Source of the DNA: Roseomonas sp.
GTDB lineage: Bacteria > Pseudomonadota > Alphaproteobacteria > Acetobacterales > Acetobacteraceae
Length of the DNA: 32,154 nucleotides
Assembly (NCBI GenBank): GCA_020249125.1
Contig: JADCGG010000178.1
Span: 1 to 32,154 of the forward strand
Direction: 5' to 3'
Part shown: one piece after another, positions 7,888 through 15,792 of the stretch
Position numbering within the stretch: position 1 is the stretch's first letter
How the letters are laid out: each line of letters opens with the position of its first letter
Position numbers and translations under genes: made by a program
Notes under the pieces: generated by a model
Databases searched by the model: none
What the model saw: the letters and a program-made list of their open reading frames with translations, nothing else
What the model was told of the DNA's origin: nothing

Positions 7888-8784
7888 TCACGCTTGCTCA
7901 TCATGCCGATGTAGGGTGTGCGTGGGGAACTTCCGTTGCCAAGTTTCGATCAGAAATAAGGCAATCGTGCTTGCGGCATGAATAGAAAGGCGACCTATCC
8001 GGGAATCAACACGGGCGTAGCCCCGTTCGCGGCCGTGGGCGTCTCCGGCATGGGTCCGTAGGGCGCCGACGCCTTGTATAACCGTGGCAAGCCCGCCGAG
8101 TGTGGTCCGAACATCGCCAGCTATCAAAGGGTCGAAGTCGCTGCGATCCGGGGACAGGCCAAGCGGCCCCTTCACGGCGTTGAAAAGGCCCTGCACGTCC
8201 CTTCTCGGAGGCAGAGGCTCGCCAAGCTCCACAAGGATAGACCGGCACACGCTCTCGATCGTTGAACAGGCGGCCGTAATCGTATCTTCGGGATCAGACT
8301 CGACGCTGGCCAGGGCGCGTTCGACGTCTCGTCGCACCGTGTCAAAACTGATGGTCTCCACCAAGCCGGAAAGCTCCTCGACAACTGGCGTCGTGTGACC
8401 GGCTATGACAAGGCGTATCTTCGGCCCCTGCTGCTGAAGCTCGAGGGCGTCGTAACGAAGCGCCCGATTGAGATGGTCGAGCACGGCAGCGTGTCTTGGA
8501 GGATCGCTTTCAAAGCCACGAGGATCGGCTGCAGCTTCGATGATCTGGGGCAAAGTCTTTTCCGGCTCGTGGCCATCATTGATCTCATTCAGGCATGACA
8601 CCAATGAAGGCACGCGAGAGCCGTTGACGCGGAAGTCCACATTACACGCCCGCATGAATTTCTCGATCTGTGGCCCGCTCCTGTAAATCCCAATGGGAGG
8701 AGGCGTGCTGACCATGCCTCCTGGCCCGCCGGAGATGATGTCGGCAAGAGCATCAATGGTCCGCGGAGAAAGCGGAAACGGCAT
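7888..8784 (-). CDS. Abortive infection family protein (Abi_C domain), probable phage-defence singleton
   Basis: A 298-residue protein. The C-terminal region (about 170-285) contains AACSTIESVCRSILVELG and then GALRTHAGDAHGRERGY, the signature of the Abi_C domain of abortive-infection proteins. The N-terminal 70 residues (ISGGPGG, IGIYRSGPQIEKFMRACNVD, SRVPSLVSCLNEIN) form a separate small domain that I cannot name with confidence. Such proteins are thought to act as cytoplasmic toxins or triggers that halt growth on infection. The ATG is preceded by GAGG, and TATAGT (minus strand, 8818-8823) is a plausible -10 box. Its base composition is flatter than that of its neighbours and the upstream spacer is AT-rich, consistent with lateral acquisition. 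No partner gene adjoins it. Confidence 0.8.
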   Translation of the reverse strand: MPFPLSPRTIDALADIISGGPGGMVSTPPPIGIYRSGPQIEKFMRACNVDFRVNGSRVPSLVSCLNEINDGHEPEKTLPQIIEAAADPRGFESDPPRHAAVLDHLNRALRYDALELQQQGPKIRLVIAGHTTPVVEELSGLVETISFDTVRRDVERALASVESDPEDTITAACSTIESVCRSILVELGEPLPPRRDVQGLFNAVKGPLGLSPDRSDFDPLIAGDVRTTLGGLATVIQGVGALRTHAGDAHGRERGYARVDSRIGRLSIHAASTIALFLIETWQRKFPTHTLHRHDEQA

Positions 8785-8904
8785 GGTACCTCGCAGCTAG
8801 GCCTTTCTACTCAGGGAACTATAGTATTTTTTCAGCGTCCAAAAAGAGACGTGAAAACCTACGTGACCAAAGCTATTCTGAAAATAGGGTTGAATGAAGC
8901 GCCA

Positions 8905-8942
8905 ATGCTTGTCCGTTGATCGGACGCGAATGGTACAAGCAT
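8905..8942 (-). terminator. Nested stem-loop at the 3' end of the histidine kinase gene
   Basis: ATGCTTGT at 8905 pairs perfectly with ACAAGCAT at 8935. Inside it, GTCCG-TTGAT-CGGAC is an alternative 5-bp hairpin sharing two bases with the outer stem. It starts 12 nt after the kinase stop codon (reading minus). It lacks a long U-tract, so it may be an RNA 3' stabiliser or terminator. Assignment rests on position and symmetry only. Confidence 0.4.
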
Positions 8943-8954
8943 AAAATCAGCGCC

Positions 8955-10955
8955 TCAGCCTTTCCCGCGCGCAGTGGAAGAATCGCCCACGGCCACCGGA
9001 AAAGCGGCGAGGCTTTTTTCCACCAAATTGGGCAAGCCTTCGCGTAATTCGGTGACTTTTCCCATATCCCGCGCCATGGCGGCTTCTTCAAGGGATGTGG
9101 CAATGGAACGCAAGGCCGCCGCGCCAAAAGTGCCGGCGGCGGATTTCAGGCCATGGGCTTCTTCTTCGATCACGCCGACATCATCGGTTGCGGTCAGCCG
9201 CGCCACGCGTGCGCGGGTTTCTTCAGCGAAAACGCCAATCAGGCGCGGCAGGCGCCCAGGGCCCACAGCGGCGCGCAATTCCTGCAAGGTGGTATGGTCA
9301 ATCAATGTCGGGCCGGCAGGATCAGGTTCATCACTGGCAACACGCGGCCGGCGCGGGCGGCTTTCCAGCATGTCAGAAACAGCCGACAGCAGCGCGGTCA
9401 AATCCATCGGTTTGGCGACATGCGCATCCATGCCGGCGGCAAGGCAGCGCGCCACCTCATCAGGCATGGCGGCGGCGGTCATGGCAATGATCGGCACGCG
9501 CCCCGCGGCACCTTCCAGGGCACGAATCGCCGCCGTTGCGGCAAAACCATCCATGCGCGGCATGCGCACATCCATCAGCACCAGATCATAAGCAGCGGTG
9601 CGCGCGGCACCGAGCGCTTCTTCACCATCCCGCGCCAAATCCACCGCATAGCCGGCCTTGCGCAGAATGGCGGCGGCGACAAGCTGATTGGCTTCGCCAT
9701 CTTCCGCAATCAGGATGCGCCCGCGCGCCCCCGGCAAGGGTTTTGCGAGTGCCGGTTTGGGCAATAGCGTGCTCGGCGGGCGGCCCGATTCCGCAATGGG
9801 ACGCAACGGAATTTCAAAGGAAAAGGTGGAGCCCTTGCCGGGTGTGGAAGCCAGCACAATCCGCCCGCCCATCAACCCCACCAGCCGCTTGCAGATCATC
9901 AGGCCGAGGCCAGAACCACCATAACGCCGCGCGGTTTCCGGACCGCCCTGCGCGAAGCGCCCGAATAGCCGCGCCTGCACTTCAGGCGGCATGCCAATGC
10001 CGGTATCGGCCACGGCAAAGCGCACCTGGCCATTCGCTTCGGCACGTTCCACGCGGATGCCAACGCCACCAACCGCGGTGAATTTCACCGCGTTATCAGC
10101 AAGGTTCAGCAGCACTTGCCGCAGGCGTCTGGCATCACCAACCACACGGGCGGGCAAAAGCGGATCAATGCTGGCCGAAAGCCTGATACCCTTTTCCGCA
10201 ACGGCGGGGGCGAGCAGATCAAGCACTTCGGCAACCGGCGCAGCCAAATCGAAGGTTTCTTCCTCAATCGCCAGATGCCCCGCTTCGATGCGCGACAAAT
10301 CAAGCATTTCATTGACAGTCGCGAGCAGCAATTCACCGCAGCGCCGCGCGGTTTCCGCATAGGCGTGCTGTTCGGCATCAAGTGTGGTGTCCAGCAGCAG
10401 CGAGATCGTACCCATCACGCCATTCATGGGCGTGCGGATTTCATGGCTCATGAAGGCAAGGAAATCGCTTTTCTCGGCATTGGCGCGTTCTGCCGCGCGG
10501 CGCGCGCGTTCGGCGTCGCGGGCGAATTGCTCACGTGCGGAGACATCATGCTGAATGCCGAAAATATAGCGCACCTCGCCATCCTCACCGAAGATCGGCG
10601 ATAAATGCAGTTCATTGATGAAGCGCGATCCATCCTTGCGGTGATTGACGATTTCAACATCCAGGGGCTTGCCGGTTTCAATCGCCTCCCGAATCGCCCT
10701 TATGTGGCGCGGATTGGTGCCGGGGCCTTGCAGGAAACGGCAATTGCGCCCGATCACTTCTTCTTCCGGATAGCCGGTGATGCGATAGAAGGCAGGATTG
10801 GCGTAGATGATTGGGCAATCAGGCAGGTTCGGATCGCAGATCACAATGCCCGTTGGTGTCGCCAGCACGGCAGCGCTCAGCACGCCCTGCAAGGGCGTCG
10901 GCAGATGGGTCGCGAGTTTACTCGCTGTAGGAGACGAGCGCTTCGAATGGGACAT
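8955..10955 (-). CDS. LOV-domain hybrid sensor histidine kinase (LOV-HisKA-HATPase-REC-Hpt), probable blue-light receptor
   Basis: The track begins at a TTG (10991); ATG at 10955 is preferred because GGGAGGAAG precedes it, giving 666 residues. Domains: LOV/PAS about 25-138 with the photoadduct motif GRNCRFLQG (Cys72) and flavin contacts Asn104, Asn114 and Gln135; a helix linker; HisKA with [10 protein letters not shown] (phospho-His171); HATPase with N288, DTGIGM (318-323) and GGSGLGL (347-353); REC with LVLMDVRMP (Asp462) and the conserved Lys in AKPMD; Hpt with [15 protein letters not shown] (His601). Every relay residue is present, so a full His-Asp-His phosphorelay is expected. No transmembrane segment is seen, so it is cytosolic. 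Its 5' end overlaps apt by 38 nt. No separate output regulator is nearby, so the target of the relay is unknown. Confidence 0.95.
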   Translation of the reverse strand: MSHSKRSSPTASKLATHLPTPLQGVLSAAVLATPTGIVICDPNLPDCPIIYANPAFYRITGYPEEEVIGRNCRFLQGPGTNPRHIRAIREAIETGKPLDVEIVNHRKDGSRFINELHLSPIFGEDGEVRYIFGIQHDVSAREQFARDAERARRAAERANAEKSDFLAFMSHEIRTPMNGVMGTISLLLDTTLDAEQHAYAETARRCGELLLATVNEMLDLSRIEAGHLAIEEETFDLAAPVAEVLDLLAPAVAEKGIRLSASIDPLLPARVVGDARRLRQVLLNLADNAVKFTAVGGVGIRVERAEANGQVRFAVADTGIGMPPEVQARLFGRFAQGGPETARRYGGSGLGLMICKRLVGLMGGRIVLASTPGKGSTFSFEIPLRPIAESGRPPSTLLPKPALAKPLPGARGRILIAEDGEANQLVAAAILRKAGYAVDLARDGEEALGAARTAAYDLVLMDVRMPRMDGFAATAAIRALEGAAGRVPIIAMTAAAMPDEVARCLAAGMDAHVAKPMDLTALLSAVSDMLESRPRRPRVASDEPDPAGPTLIDHTTLQELRAAVGPGRLPRLIGVFAEETRARVARLTATDDVGVIEEEAHGLKSAAGTFGAAALRSIATSLEEAAMARDMGKVTELREGLPNLVEKSLAAFPVAVGDSSTARGKG

Positions 10956-11454
10956 CGAGCTTCTTCCTCCCTTCAAGAAACGAAAGTTCAATCAAGGTAG
11001 CGGCAGCTGGCACTACGGCGCCCGCCTGGCGCAGCAGGGTAATCCCGGCAGCCATTGTGCCGCCGGTGGCCAGCAGATCGTCCAACAGGACAACGCGTTG
11101 CCCAGGGCTCACGGCATCGGTCTGCATTTCAATCCGGTCCGAGCCGTATTCCAGCGCGTAATCAAGGCCGATACGCTCTCCGGGGAGTTTGCCGCGCTTG
11201 CGGAGCATGATGAAGCCAAGCCCCAATTCAAGCGCAAGCGGTGCCGCGACCAGAAAGCCGCGGCTTTCAACCCCGGCCAGAAGATCAGGCTTGTAAGGGC
11301 GGATCGCGCGCGCCATGCGCGCCATGGCGATGCGCCAGGCAGGGCCGTGCCGCAGCAGGGTGGAAATGTCATAGAAAAGAATGCCCGGCTTTGGAAAATC
11401 CGGGATGCCGCGAATATGCGCCTTCAGGTCCAATTGGTCGTTTGTTTCTGTCAC
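10918..11454 (-). CDS. apt: Adenine phosphoribosyltransferase
   Basis: The PRPP-binding motif [14 protein letters not shown] and the N-terminal [15 protein letters not shown] identify APRT, which makes AMP from adenine and PRPP for purine salvage. The track starts at GTG 11490 (190 residues). I prefer the in-frame GTG at 11454 (178 residues), because [16 protein letters not shown] then aligns with the start of E. coli Apt, and because 11490 falls inside a 14-bp palindrome in the leader. Neither start has a clean ribosome-binding site, so the choice is uncertain. Its last codons carry the ribosome-binding site of the LOV kinase, so the two genes are co-transcribed and translationally linked. 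Confidence 0.93.
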   Translation of the reverse strand: MTETNDQLDLKAHIRGIPDFPKPGILFYDISTLLRHGPAWRIAMARMARAIRPYKPDLLAGVESRGFLVAAPLALELGLGFIMLRKRGKLPGERIGLDYALEYGSDRIEMQTDAVSPGQRVVLLDDLLATGGTMAAGITLLRQAGAVVPAAATLIELSFLEGRKKLDVPFEALVSYSE

Positions 11455-11486
11455 GTTCTGCTGCTGTCTTGATTGCGCCGTACCCG

Positions 11487-11500
11487 GCACCGATCGGTGC
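11487..11500. promoter_or_regulatory. 14-bp perfect palindrome in the apt leader
   Basis: GCACCGATCGGTGC is fully self-complementary. It lies about 20-30 nt downstream of the predicted apt transcription start and upstream of the preferred apt start codon. It could be an operator for a dimeric repressor or an RNA hairpin. The binding factor is unknown. Confidence 0.4.
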
Positions 11501-11525
11501 GGGCCTGCTGAGCCTTTCCGGCTCG

Positions 11526-11555
11526 ATCATATCAATGTTACACTTCTGATGTCCA
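11526..11555 (-). promoter_or_regulatory. Predicted sigma-70-type promoter for apt and the LOV kinase
   Basis: Reading the minus strand, TGGACA (-35, one mismatch to consensus) is followed after 18 nt by TATGAT (-10, one mismatch). The expected transcription start is near 11519, about 65 nt before the preferred apt start. This is the best promoter match noticed in the window and is correctly placed upstream of apt. Confidence 0.6.
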
Positions 11556-11606
11556 GCCAAGTTGACAGTGCTGGCAAAATTTCTCCCGCGCGCCTATTTG
11601 CGGGCC

Positions 11607-11792
11607 ATGTCAAAACCCATGCTCGCCGGATTGATCGGCATTATCGGCTTCCTGCTCTATGTGGCGGTGGTAATTATCCTTGCGGATCATGTACTTGGGA
11701 CGCATTGGACCCTGGAATTCGTCTATTTCGCGCTGGCCGGGATTGTCTGGGTCTGGCCTGCCAAGGCGCTGATCATCTGGGCGGCGAGGTAG
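11607..11792 (+). CDS. DUF2842 small membrane protein
   Basis: The track starts at a TTG (11562), but ATG at 11607 gives a 61-residue protein, MSKPMLAGLIGIIGFLLYVA, with two predicted transmembrane helices. The C-terminal VYFALAGIVWVWPAKALIIW matches the DUF2842 pattern, including the conserved W-x-x-P-A motif. The family is restricted to alphaproteobacteria as far as I recall and has no assigned function. It is divergent from apt and convergent with mlaC, whose stop lies 9 nt away. Confidence 0.75.
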   Translation: MSKPMLAGLIGIIGFLLYVAVVIILADHVLGTHWTLEFVYFALAGIVWVWPAKALIIWAAR

Positions 11793-11801
11793 GCGTTCAG
11801 T

Positions 11802-12434
11802 TCAGGCCCCTTCCCGGGCCGCCAATTGGGCGATCTGGCCGCGCATGGCATCCAAAAGCGCCGTCACACGCCCGCCATTGCGCTGAATAACCGCGGCATA
11901 TTCGGAACGAGTCGTCAGGCGAAGCGATGTGCCTTCCGCGATCATATCCACCACCTTTGGCTGACCCGCGATTTCCGCCACGCGCCAATCGAGCGCGAAT
12001 GGCGGCGTGTTCGGGCGTTCGACCAGGGTGCTAACCAGCGCATCTTCTTCCGTGCGTTGCTGGGAACGCCCAAGCGCGAATTTCACACCGCGATACTCGC
12101 CAAAGCGGGATGAAAGATTGCGGATGATGATTTCATCAAAAAGCTTCAGGTAGGCCTGCATTTCGGCGGGCGATGCCTGGCGTAGATGACGGCCCAGAAC
12201 GAAGCGGCCAGTGCCTTCGATATCAATCGCGACGCGCAGGATACTGGCGACCCGATCACGCCGCTGCGCCTGATCAAGGCGCGGGTCATTGATGGCATTC
12301 ACCAGCTCCCGCCCGGCCTTATCCACAAAGGTGGTGGCGCGGGTGATATCAATCTGCTGCGCATGCGCCGGGCTGCTGATAAGGCCAGCAAGGCCGGCAA
12401 GCACTTCGCGTCGGGAGAACAGGAAATCAGACAT
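11802..12434 (-). CDS. mlaC: MlaC/Ttg2D-type phospholipid-binding ABC transporter periplasmic protein
   Basis: A 210-residue protein from ATG 12434, which has GGAGG seven bases upstream (the track start at 12452 is less well supported). FSRREVLAGLAGLISSPAHA is a Tat-like signal peptide. The mature part has VAIDIEGTGRFVLGRHLRQ, SPAEMQAYLKLFDEIIIRNL and AEGTSLRLTTRSEYAAVIQRNGG, typical of MlaC. MlaC ferries phospholipids between outer-membrane MlaA and inner-membrane MlaFEDB to maintain lipid asymmetry. No other mla gene is in the window, so this copy is encoded away from its usual partners or is a paralogue. Confidence 0.87.
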   Translation of the reverse strand: MSDFLFSRREVLAGLAGLISSPAHAQQIDITRATTFVDKAGRELVNAINDPRLDQAQRRDRVASILRVAIDIEGTGRFVLGRHLRQASPAEMQAYLKLFDEIIIRNLSSRFGEYRGVKFALGRSQQRTEEDALVSTLVERPNTPPFALDWRVAEIAGQPKVVDMIAEGTSLRLTTRSEYAAVIQRNGGRVTALLDAMRGQIAQLAAREGA

Positions 12435-12759
12435 GATCGAGCCTCCAAACAATCCTCGGCAAAACCAAAATCAACCCAAGGCGCGCCAACGCCGCGGTAC
12501 GCATGCCCGTTATGGATTCCAAAAGCGCCAAGCCGGGGATACTCCGGGATAAGAATTGAACGATGTCGCCGCGGCGCTTGTCGCGCGGCGCTGTTCAGCC
12601 GCAGCAGATATAAGGGCGGGCTGGAATCCCGTATCGGGCGATTGAACGAGCGGTCGCCCGGATGAATGAGCGGCTTCGGGAAGCCAAGGCGTCTGGTCGG
12701 CGCAGCTTCCGGGTGGGCCCTCGGTCTTACGTCGTTCCGAGGGCATATTTCCGGATCTC
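12435..12759. other. Non-coding stretch between mlaC and the DUF4386 gene
   Basis: No convincing gene is seen. The track ORFs crossing it are extensions of shadows. It contains a GC-rich inverted repeat CGCCGCG/CGCGGCG (12567-12590) and, next to the DUF4386 gene, the CCCTCGG/CCGAGGG hairpin listed separately. The mlaC promoter must lie in its left part, but I cannot pick out a clear -35/-10 pair. Confidence 0.5.
12718..12743 (-). terminator. Hairpin after the DUF4386 gene
   Basis: CCCTCGG and CCGAGGG form a perfect 7-bp stem around a 12-nt loop, 17 nt beyond the DUF4386 stop codon on the minus strand. There is no U-run, so intrinsic termination is not certain. Confidence 0.4.
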
Positions 12760-13482
12760 CTAAGCGTTCGATCCTGATGCCCTGCGCTGGAAGGTCACGG
12801 CAAGCGCGACCAGCCACACAAGGGCAAAGGGCGGGACAGTGGCGCTCAGGGCACTCATTTCCGGCACTACGGTTCTGAGCGCCGTGAGCGCGAAGGCAAT
12901 GCCGAGAACCACGCTGATGATCGCGTTGATCCTCATGCCAAGCTTTCGGAAGACCAGCCCGAGCGAAATCAGCCAAAGGCCGGAGACAAGCTGCACGCCG
13001 AGAAGCTCCCCGACCCCGCCCGCATAGGCGTTGAGCGTCATGTAGTTGATCTCGATCATGCTGCGGATCGCGGGGTCGGGTGTCGCGACATAAACTTCGG
13101 CAAGCATCGGCATTGTCGTGAGCCAACGAACAATGCCGAGCGTCTTGAGGATGCCGGCCGCAATGGCGAAGGCCGCCATGGTGTCGGCCATCATGCCTCC
13201 CGCGCCATTCGCCATTGCAAAACGCCGCAAGGCGATACCGAAGGGCACCATGGCGACTGCCGTCAGCAGATACCCCCAATACCCGATCTGAATGGCGAAG
13301 GGATTGGCGGCAACAAGGGGGAGTGCCTGGTTTGCGGGCAGCCTCAAGCTGGCGGGCCAGCCGATTGCCTGGCCCAGCACGATGACGGGGATGAGGAAAA
13401 GCACCAGTTGAGATAGGGTCAAAAGCACCAGGGCCATGGTTTCGGCGCGGCTCATCGGCGCCGCAGGTGACGTGACGGACAT
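12760..13482 (-). CDS. DUF4386-like integral membrane protein
   Basis: A 240-residue, strongly hydrophobic protein with about six predicted membrane helices (for example MALVLLTLSQLVLFLIPVIV and LYNAYAGG-like loops around residues 140-160). The arrangement, the central N-Y-M-T-L-N-A-Y-A-G-G segment and the length resemble DUF4386 proteins, which have no known activity. The start at 13482 has GGAAGGA upstream. A 442-residue ORF in another minus frame crosses this gene, but it is a shadow: its sequence is low-complexity and ignores gene boundaries. The gene may be linked to the MipA/OmpV gene 166 nt upstream. A TTGACGTCAA palindrome lies 18 nt before its start. Confidence 0.7.
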   Translation of the reverse strand: MSVTSPAAPMSRAETMALVLLTLSQLVLFLIPVIVLGQAIGWPASLRLPANQALPLVAANPFAIQIGYWGYLLTAVAMVPFGIALRRFAMANGAGGMMADTMAAFAIAAGILKTLGIVRWLTTMPMLAEVYVATPDPAIRSMIEINYMTLNAYAGGVGELLGVQLVSGLWLISLGLVFRKLGMRINAIISVVLGIAFALTALRTVVPEMSALSATVPPFALVWLVALAVTFQRRASGSNA

Positions 13483-13500
13483 GGCTTGTTCCTTCCTGCA

Positions 13501-13510
13501 TTGACGTCAA
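13501..13510. promoter_or_regulatory. TTGACGTCAA palindrome upstream of the DUF4386 gene
   Basis: A 10-bp perfect palindrome immediately before the ribosome-binding site of the DUF4386 gene. It could be an operator half-site pair, but short palindromes are expected by chance, so this is weak. Confidence 0.25.
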
Positions 13511-13648
13511 AGATGATCGGCGAGGGTTGGTGTCCGCGGCAGAGGCATGCGCATCCGGCACCGAAAATGCCCCTCCGACTGCGAAGGATTTGGTATCCGG
13601 AGCGTCGAGGCTGCTGCGCGGTTTCATGCCAGGCTCGCCGACCCGGCG

Positions 13649-14467
13649 TCAGAACCTGTAGCTCAGGCCAAGACCAAAGCTTATCTGGTTTTCCTCACCT
13701 TCGCGCGAGACGATGGGACTGTCCGCGGCATCGCCCAACAGGCGCCGGAGAGTAACCAACCCAGTGACGCCCCAGCCGCCGGAGATTGTATAATTTGCCG
13801 TCAGCGTAAGGCCGACATCGCGGATACCGCCGCCGGCCTTGTATTCCGGCAGGCCACTCGCGGTGGCGCCAGCCCGTGTCACACTAAAGAATGTCTGATT
13901 GTAGCTATCACTGGCATAGGACGCGAGTGCGATGGCACCGAGCCGCAGCCGTTCCGTAGCGTCGAAGCGATAGCTACCACCAAAAAAGAGCAGGCCGCCG
14001 GATGCGGTCGAAGAAACATCATGGTGATACTCCACTTCAATCGCGGCTTCGTCGCGCCTGGTGAGAACGTCGCGGAAGGGTAGCCGAATGAAGGCGCCGG
14101 CTATGGTCCCATCGTCAATATCGCCGAGCCGCTTGACACGTTCATTCTCGACGTCGGAGCGGCCACGGCGCTGACCCAGAACCGGGCCAGCTTCGATGCC
14201 AGACCAGGGTAAGACATTGGCACGCACGCCAAAGCCGCCGGCCAGCGTGGCAGTTTCGATGTAATAAGTATCGTAAGCGAGGCGCGCGGCGACCAGCGGG
14301 CCAATGCTCTGGTCACTCGAGCCCTGATACTCCGGGGTAGAAAGCGCACCAAGCGCGAAGAAGCCCGAAATCCGAGGTTCCGACTGGGCCATTGCCGGGG
14401 CGGCCAAAGCGGTCAGCAGAAGGGGCGCAGCGAGAGCGACCAGCGGGGAGCGGCTATTTCTATTCAT
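13649..14467 (-). CDS. MipA/OmpV family outer-membrane protein
   Basis: A 272-residue protein with signal peptide MNRNSRSPLVALAAPLLLTALAAPAMA. The mature part has alternating beta-strand character: EYQGSSDQSIGPLVAARLAY, GFGVRANVLPWSGIEAGPVL with R-G-R-S-D, and a terminal aromatic residue in GLGLSYRF, as required for outer-membrane barrels. These features match the MipA/OmpV family, which includes MltA-interacting scaffold proteins and stress-induced porin-like proteins. It is followed by the DUF4386 gene in the same direction. A 16-bp palindrome about 90 nt upstream may be its operator. Confidence 0.85.
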   Translation of the reverse strand: MNRNSRSPLVALAAPLLLTALAAPAMAQSEPRISGFFALGALSTPEYQGSSDQSIGPLVAARLAYDTYYIETATLAGGFGVRANVLPWSGIEAGPVLGQRRGRSDVENERVKRLGDIDDGTIAGAFIRLPFRDVLTRRDEAAIEVEYHHDVSSTASGGLLFFGGSYRFDATERLRLGAIALASYASDSYNQTFFSVTRAGATASGLPEYKAGGGIRDVGLTLTANYTISGGWGVTGLVTLRRLLGDAADSPIVSREGEENQISFGLGLSYRF

Positions 14468-14937
14468 GGACGCAGGACCTTTCGGGTGAAACGGTAATGC
14501 CGGTTATGCGAGGTGTCGGCACTGCGGATGCAGAGGCGAAACACTCACCTGAATTTAGTTTAACATTAAACTGACCAGTGTCCAGATGTATTTTGTGTAA
14601 CATGTTGTTGCTGAGATCTTGTCGCAGCGGAGGCGAATGAACTGAGCGGTTAGAAGATCCTCACGCTCGGACGCGCCGCCTGGCGGCCAAAAAATGGGCC
14701 CGAGCAATAGCTTGGAGCCTATCGGCCACGCGGACGCGTGGTAGACATGCCCCGGAACGCGGTCGGCGCCGAAAGCGCATTGGTCGCCTATGATCTTAAG
14801 TGGTTGATGCCCGCCCCTGGCAGCGCCACGGCCCGCCCCTGGCCACCCCTGCCTGTTCCATCAATCGCCGCGCCGAATATTCTGGCGCGCATCTGGCGCG
14901 TTTTTGGGGCTTGGATTTTTGGTGGCGGCGCCGCCCC
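14468..14937. other. 470-nt stretch without a supportable gene, containing palindromes
   Basis: The only plus-strand ORF (14738-14941, 67 codons) has a low-complexity Pro/Ala-rich translation and no ribosome-binding site, so I do not call it. The left third is AT-rich and contains AGTTTAA-CA-TTAAACT (14557-14572) and AACATGTT (14599-14606), probably regulatory DNA for the MipA gene. The right part is GC-rich and lies after the PhyH stop codon. I see no RNA gene or repeat array. Confidence 0.5.
14557..14572. promoter_or_regulatory. 16-bp AT-rich palindrome upstream of the MipA/OmpV gene
   Basis: AGTTTAA-CA-TTAAACT has perfect 7-bp arms with a 2-nt spacer, about 90 nt upstream of the MipA/OmpV start. 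In such GC-rich DNA, an AT-rich palindrome of this length at a promoter position is a likely operator for a dimeric regulator. No regulator gene adjoins it. Confidence 0.45.
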
Positions 14938-15750
14938 CTAAGCCGCCCGCCAAACCACCGGAAACACCTCACTATCCATCGCCGCTCCATGTGCCGGCGC
15001 ATTTGCGGGCGCGGGTGGGCTTTCAATCCCCTTGCGCCGCGTGAATACCGCATCATCGCCGGTCCAACGCGCTGATACCGCACGGCGGCGCAGCTTCCCG
15101 CTGCGATTGCCCGGCGCGCCATGCAGCGTCAGCCCATGGAAAGCCACGCAATCCCCCGGTTCCAAATCCCAGCCCAGCAAACGATAATCGCCACGATTAC
15201 CCTCAACATCCGGCACCGGCAGGAAACGAGGATCATCGGAAGGATGGTCCGCGTTATCGGCGAAGCGCTTCGGCTTGAACCATTCGCCCTTGCGATGCGA
15301 CCCCGCGACATATTCCACGCCATTCTCCCGCGCCACGGGATCAAGCGGTATCCAAAGAGAACAAACCTGCCAGCCTTCAACCGTCCAATAGGGTTGGTCA
15401 TTATGCCAAGGCGTCGGTTCTTCCGTGCCGGGTTCCTTCACCAGCACATGTTCATGAAACAGATTGACCTTGCGGCTTTGCATCAGCGCACCGGCAATGG
15501 CGGCGGCGGGGGAATGGCGCAAAAACGCCTCATATTCCGCAATGCGCTGCCAGGAACAGTAATCGCCGAAGAACATGCCGGGCTTGCCTTCCGGCGTATA
15601 GCGTTTGCCGAAGGGGCCCGGTTCGCGCAGGTTGCGTTCCACCCCAGCGGCGAGCAGTTCAGCCCAATGCGGCGCAAAGGCGCCACGGATCACCACCGCG
15701 CCGTCGCGGTCATAATCGGCGATGATCTGGCCATCGAGGATTTGGGACAT
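14938..15750 (-). CDS. Phytanoyl-CoA dioxygenase (PhyH) family Fe(II)/2-oxoglutarate oxygenase
   Basis: A 270-residue cytoplasmic oxygenase. The iron-binding H-x-D is in TPWHNDQPYW and the distal histidine is probably in GLTLHGAPGN, about 100 residues later. SLWIPLDPVARENGVEYVAGSHR is the core of PhyH-family proteins. The family hydroxylates or oxidises diverse small molecules using O2 and 2-oxoglutarate; the substrate is not evident. The start at 15750 has AGGAGAAACGCG before it. It begins 42 nt after the dual-specificity phosphatase gene and may be the last member of the phosphatidylserine/ethanolamine operon. Its final 14 codons lie in a 43-nt sequence found again, inverted, at 23037. Confidence 0.92.
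   Translation of the reverse strand: MSQILDGQIIADYDRDGAVVIRGAFAPHWAELLAAGVERNLREPGPFGKRYTPEGKPGMFFGDYCSWQRIAEYEAFLRHSPAAAIAGALMQSRKVNLFHEHVLVKEPGTEEPTPWHNDQPYWTVEGWQVCSLWIPLDPVARENGVEYVAGSHRKGEWFKPKRFADNADHPSDDPRFLPVPDVEGNRGDYRLLGWDLEPGDCVAFHGLTLHGAPGNRSGKLRRRAVSARWTGDDAVFTRRKGIESPPAPANAPAHGAAMDSEVFPVVWRAA
14942..14984 (-). repeat. 43-nt repeat copy A (3' end of the PhyH gene)
   Basis: Read on the minus strand, this sequence, CGGCGATGGATAGTGAGG onward, matches 23037-23079 (plus strand) at 40 of 43 positions. Here it encodes the natural C-terminus MDSEVFPVVWRAA of the PhyH-family protein, a plausible family ending. Confidence 0.75.
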
Positions 15751-15792
15751 CGCGTTTCTCCTGATATTGAAACGACCTTAAGCGACCCAGCC

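Noticed and set aside
12299-13627. 442-residue minus-strand ORF
   Set aside because: It runs through the DUF4386 gene and into mlaC in another frame, with His/Arg/Pro-rich low-complexity translation and no domain. It is a GC-rich shadow ORF.
14738-14941. 67-codon plus-strand ORF in the MipA-PhyH gap
   Set aside because: No ribosome-binding site, Pro/Ala-rich translation without hydrophobic or domain pattern; kept as non-coding.
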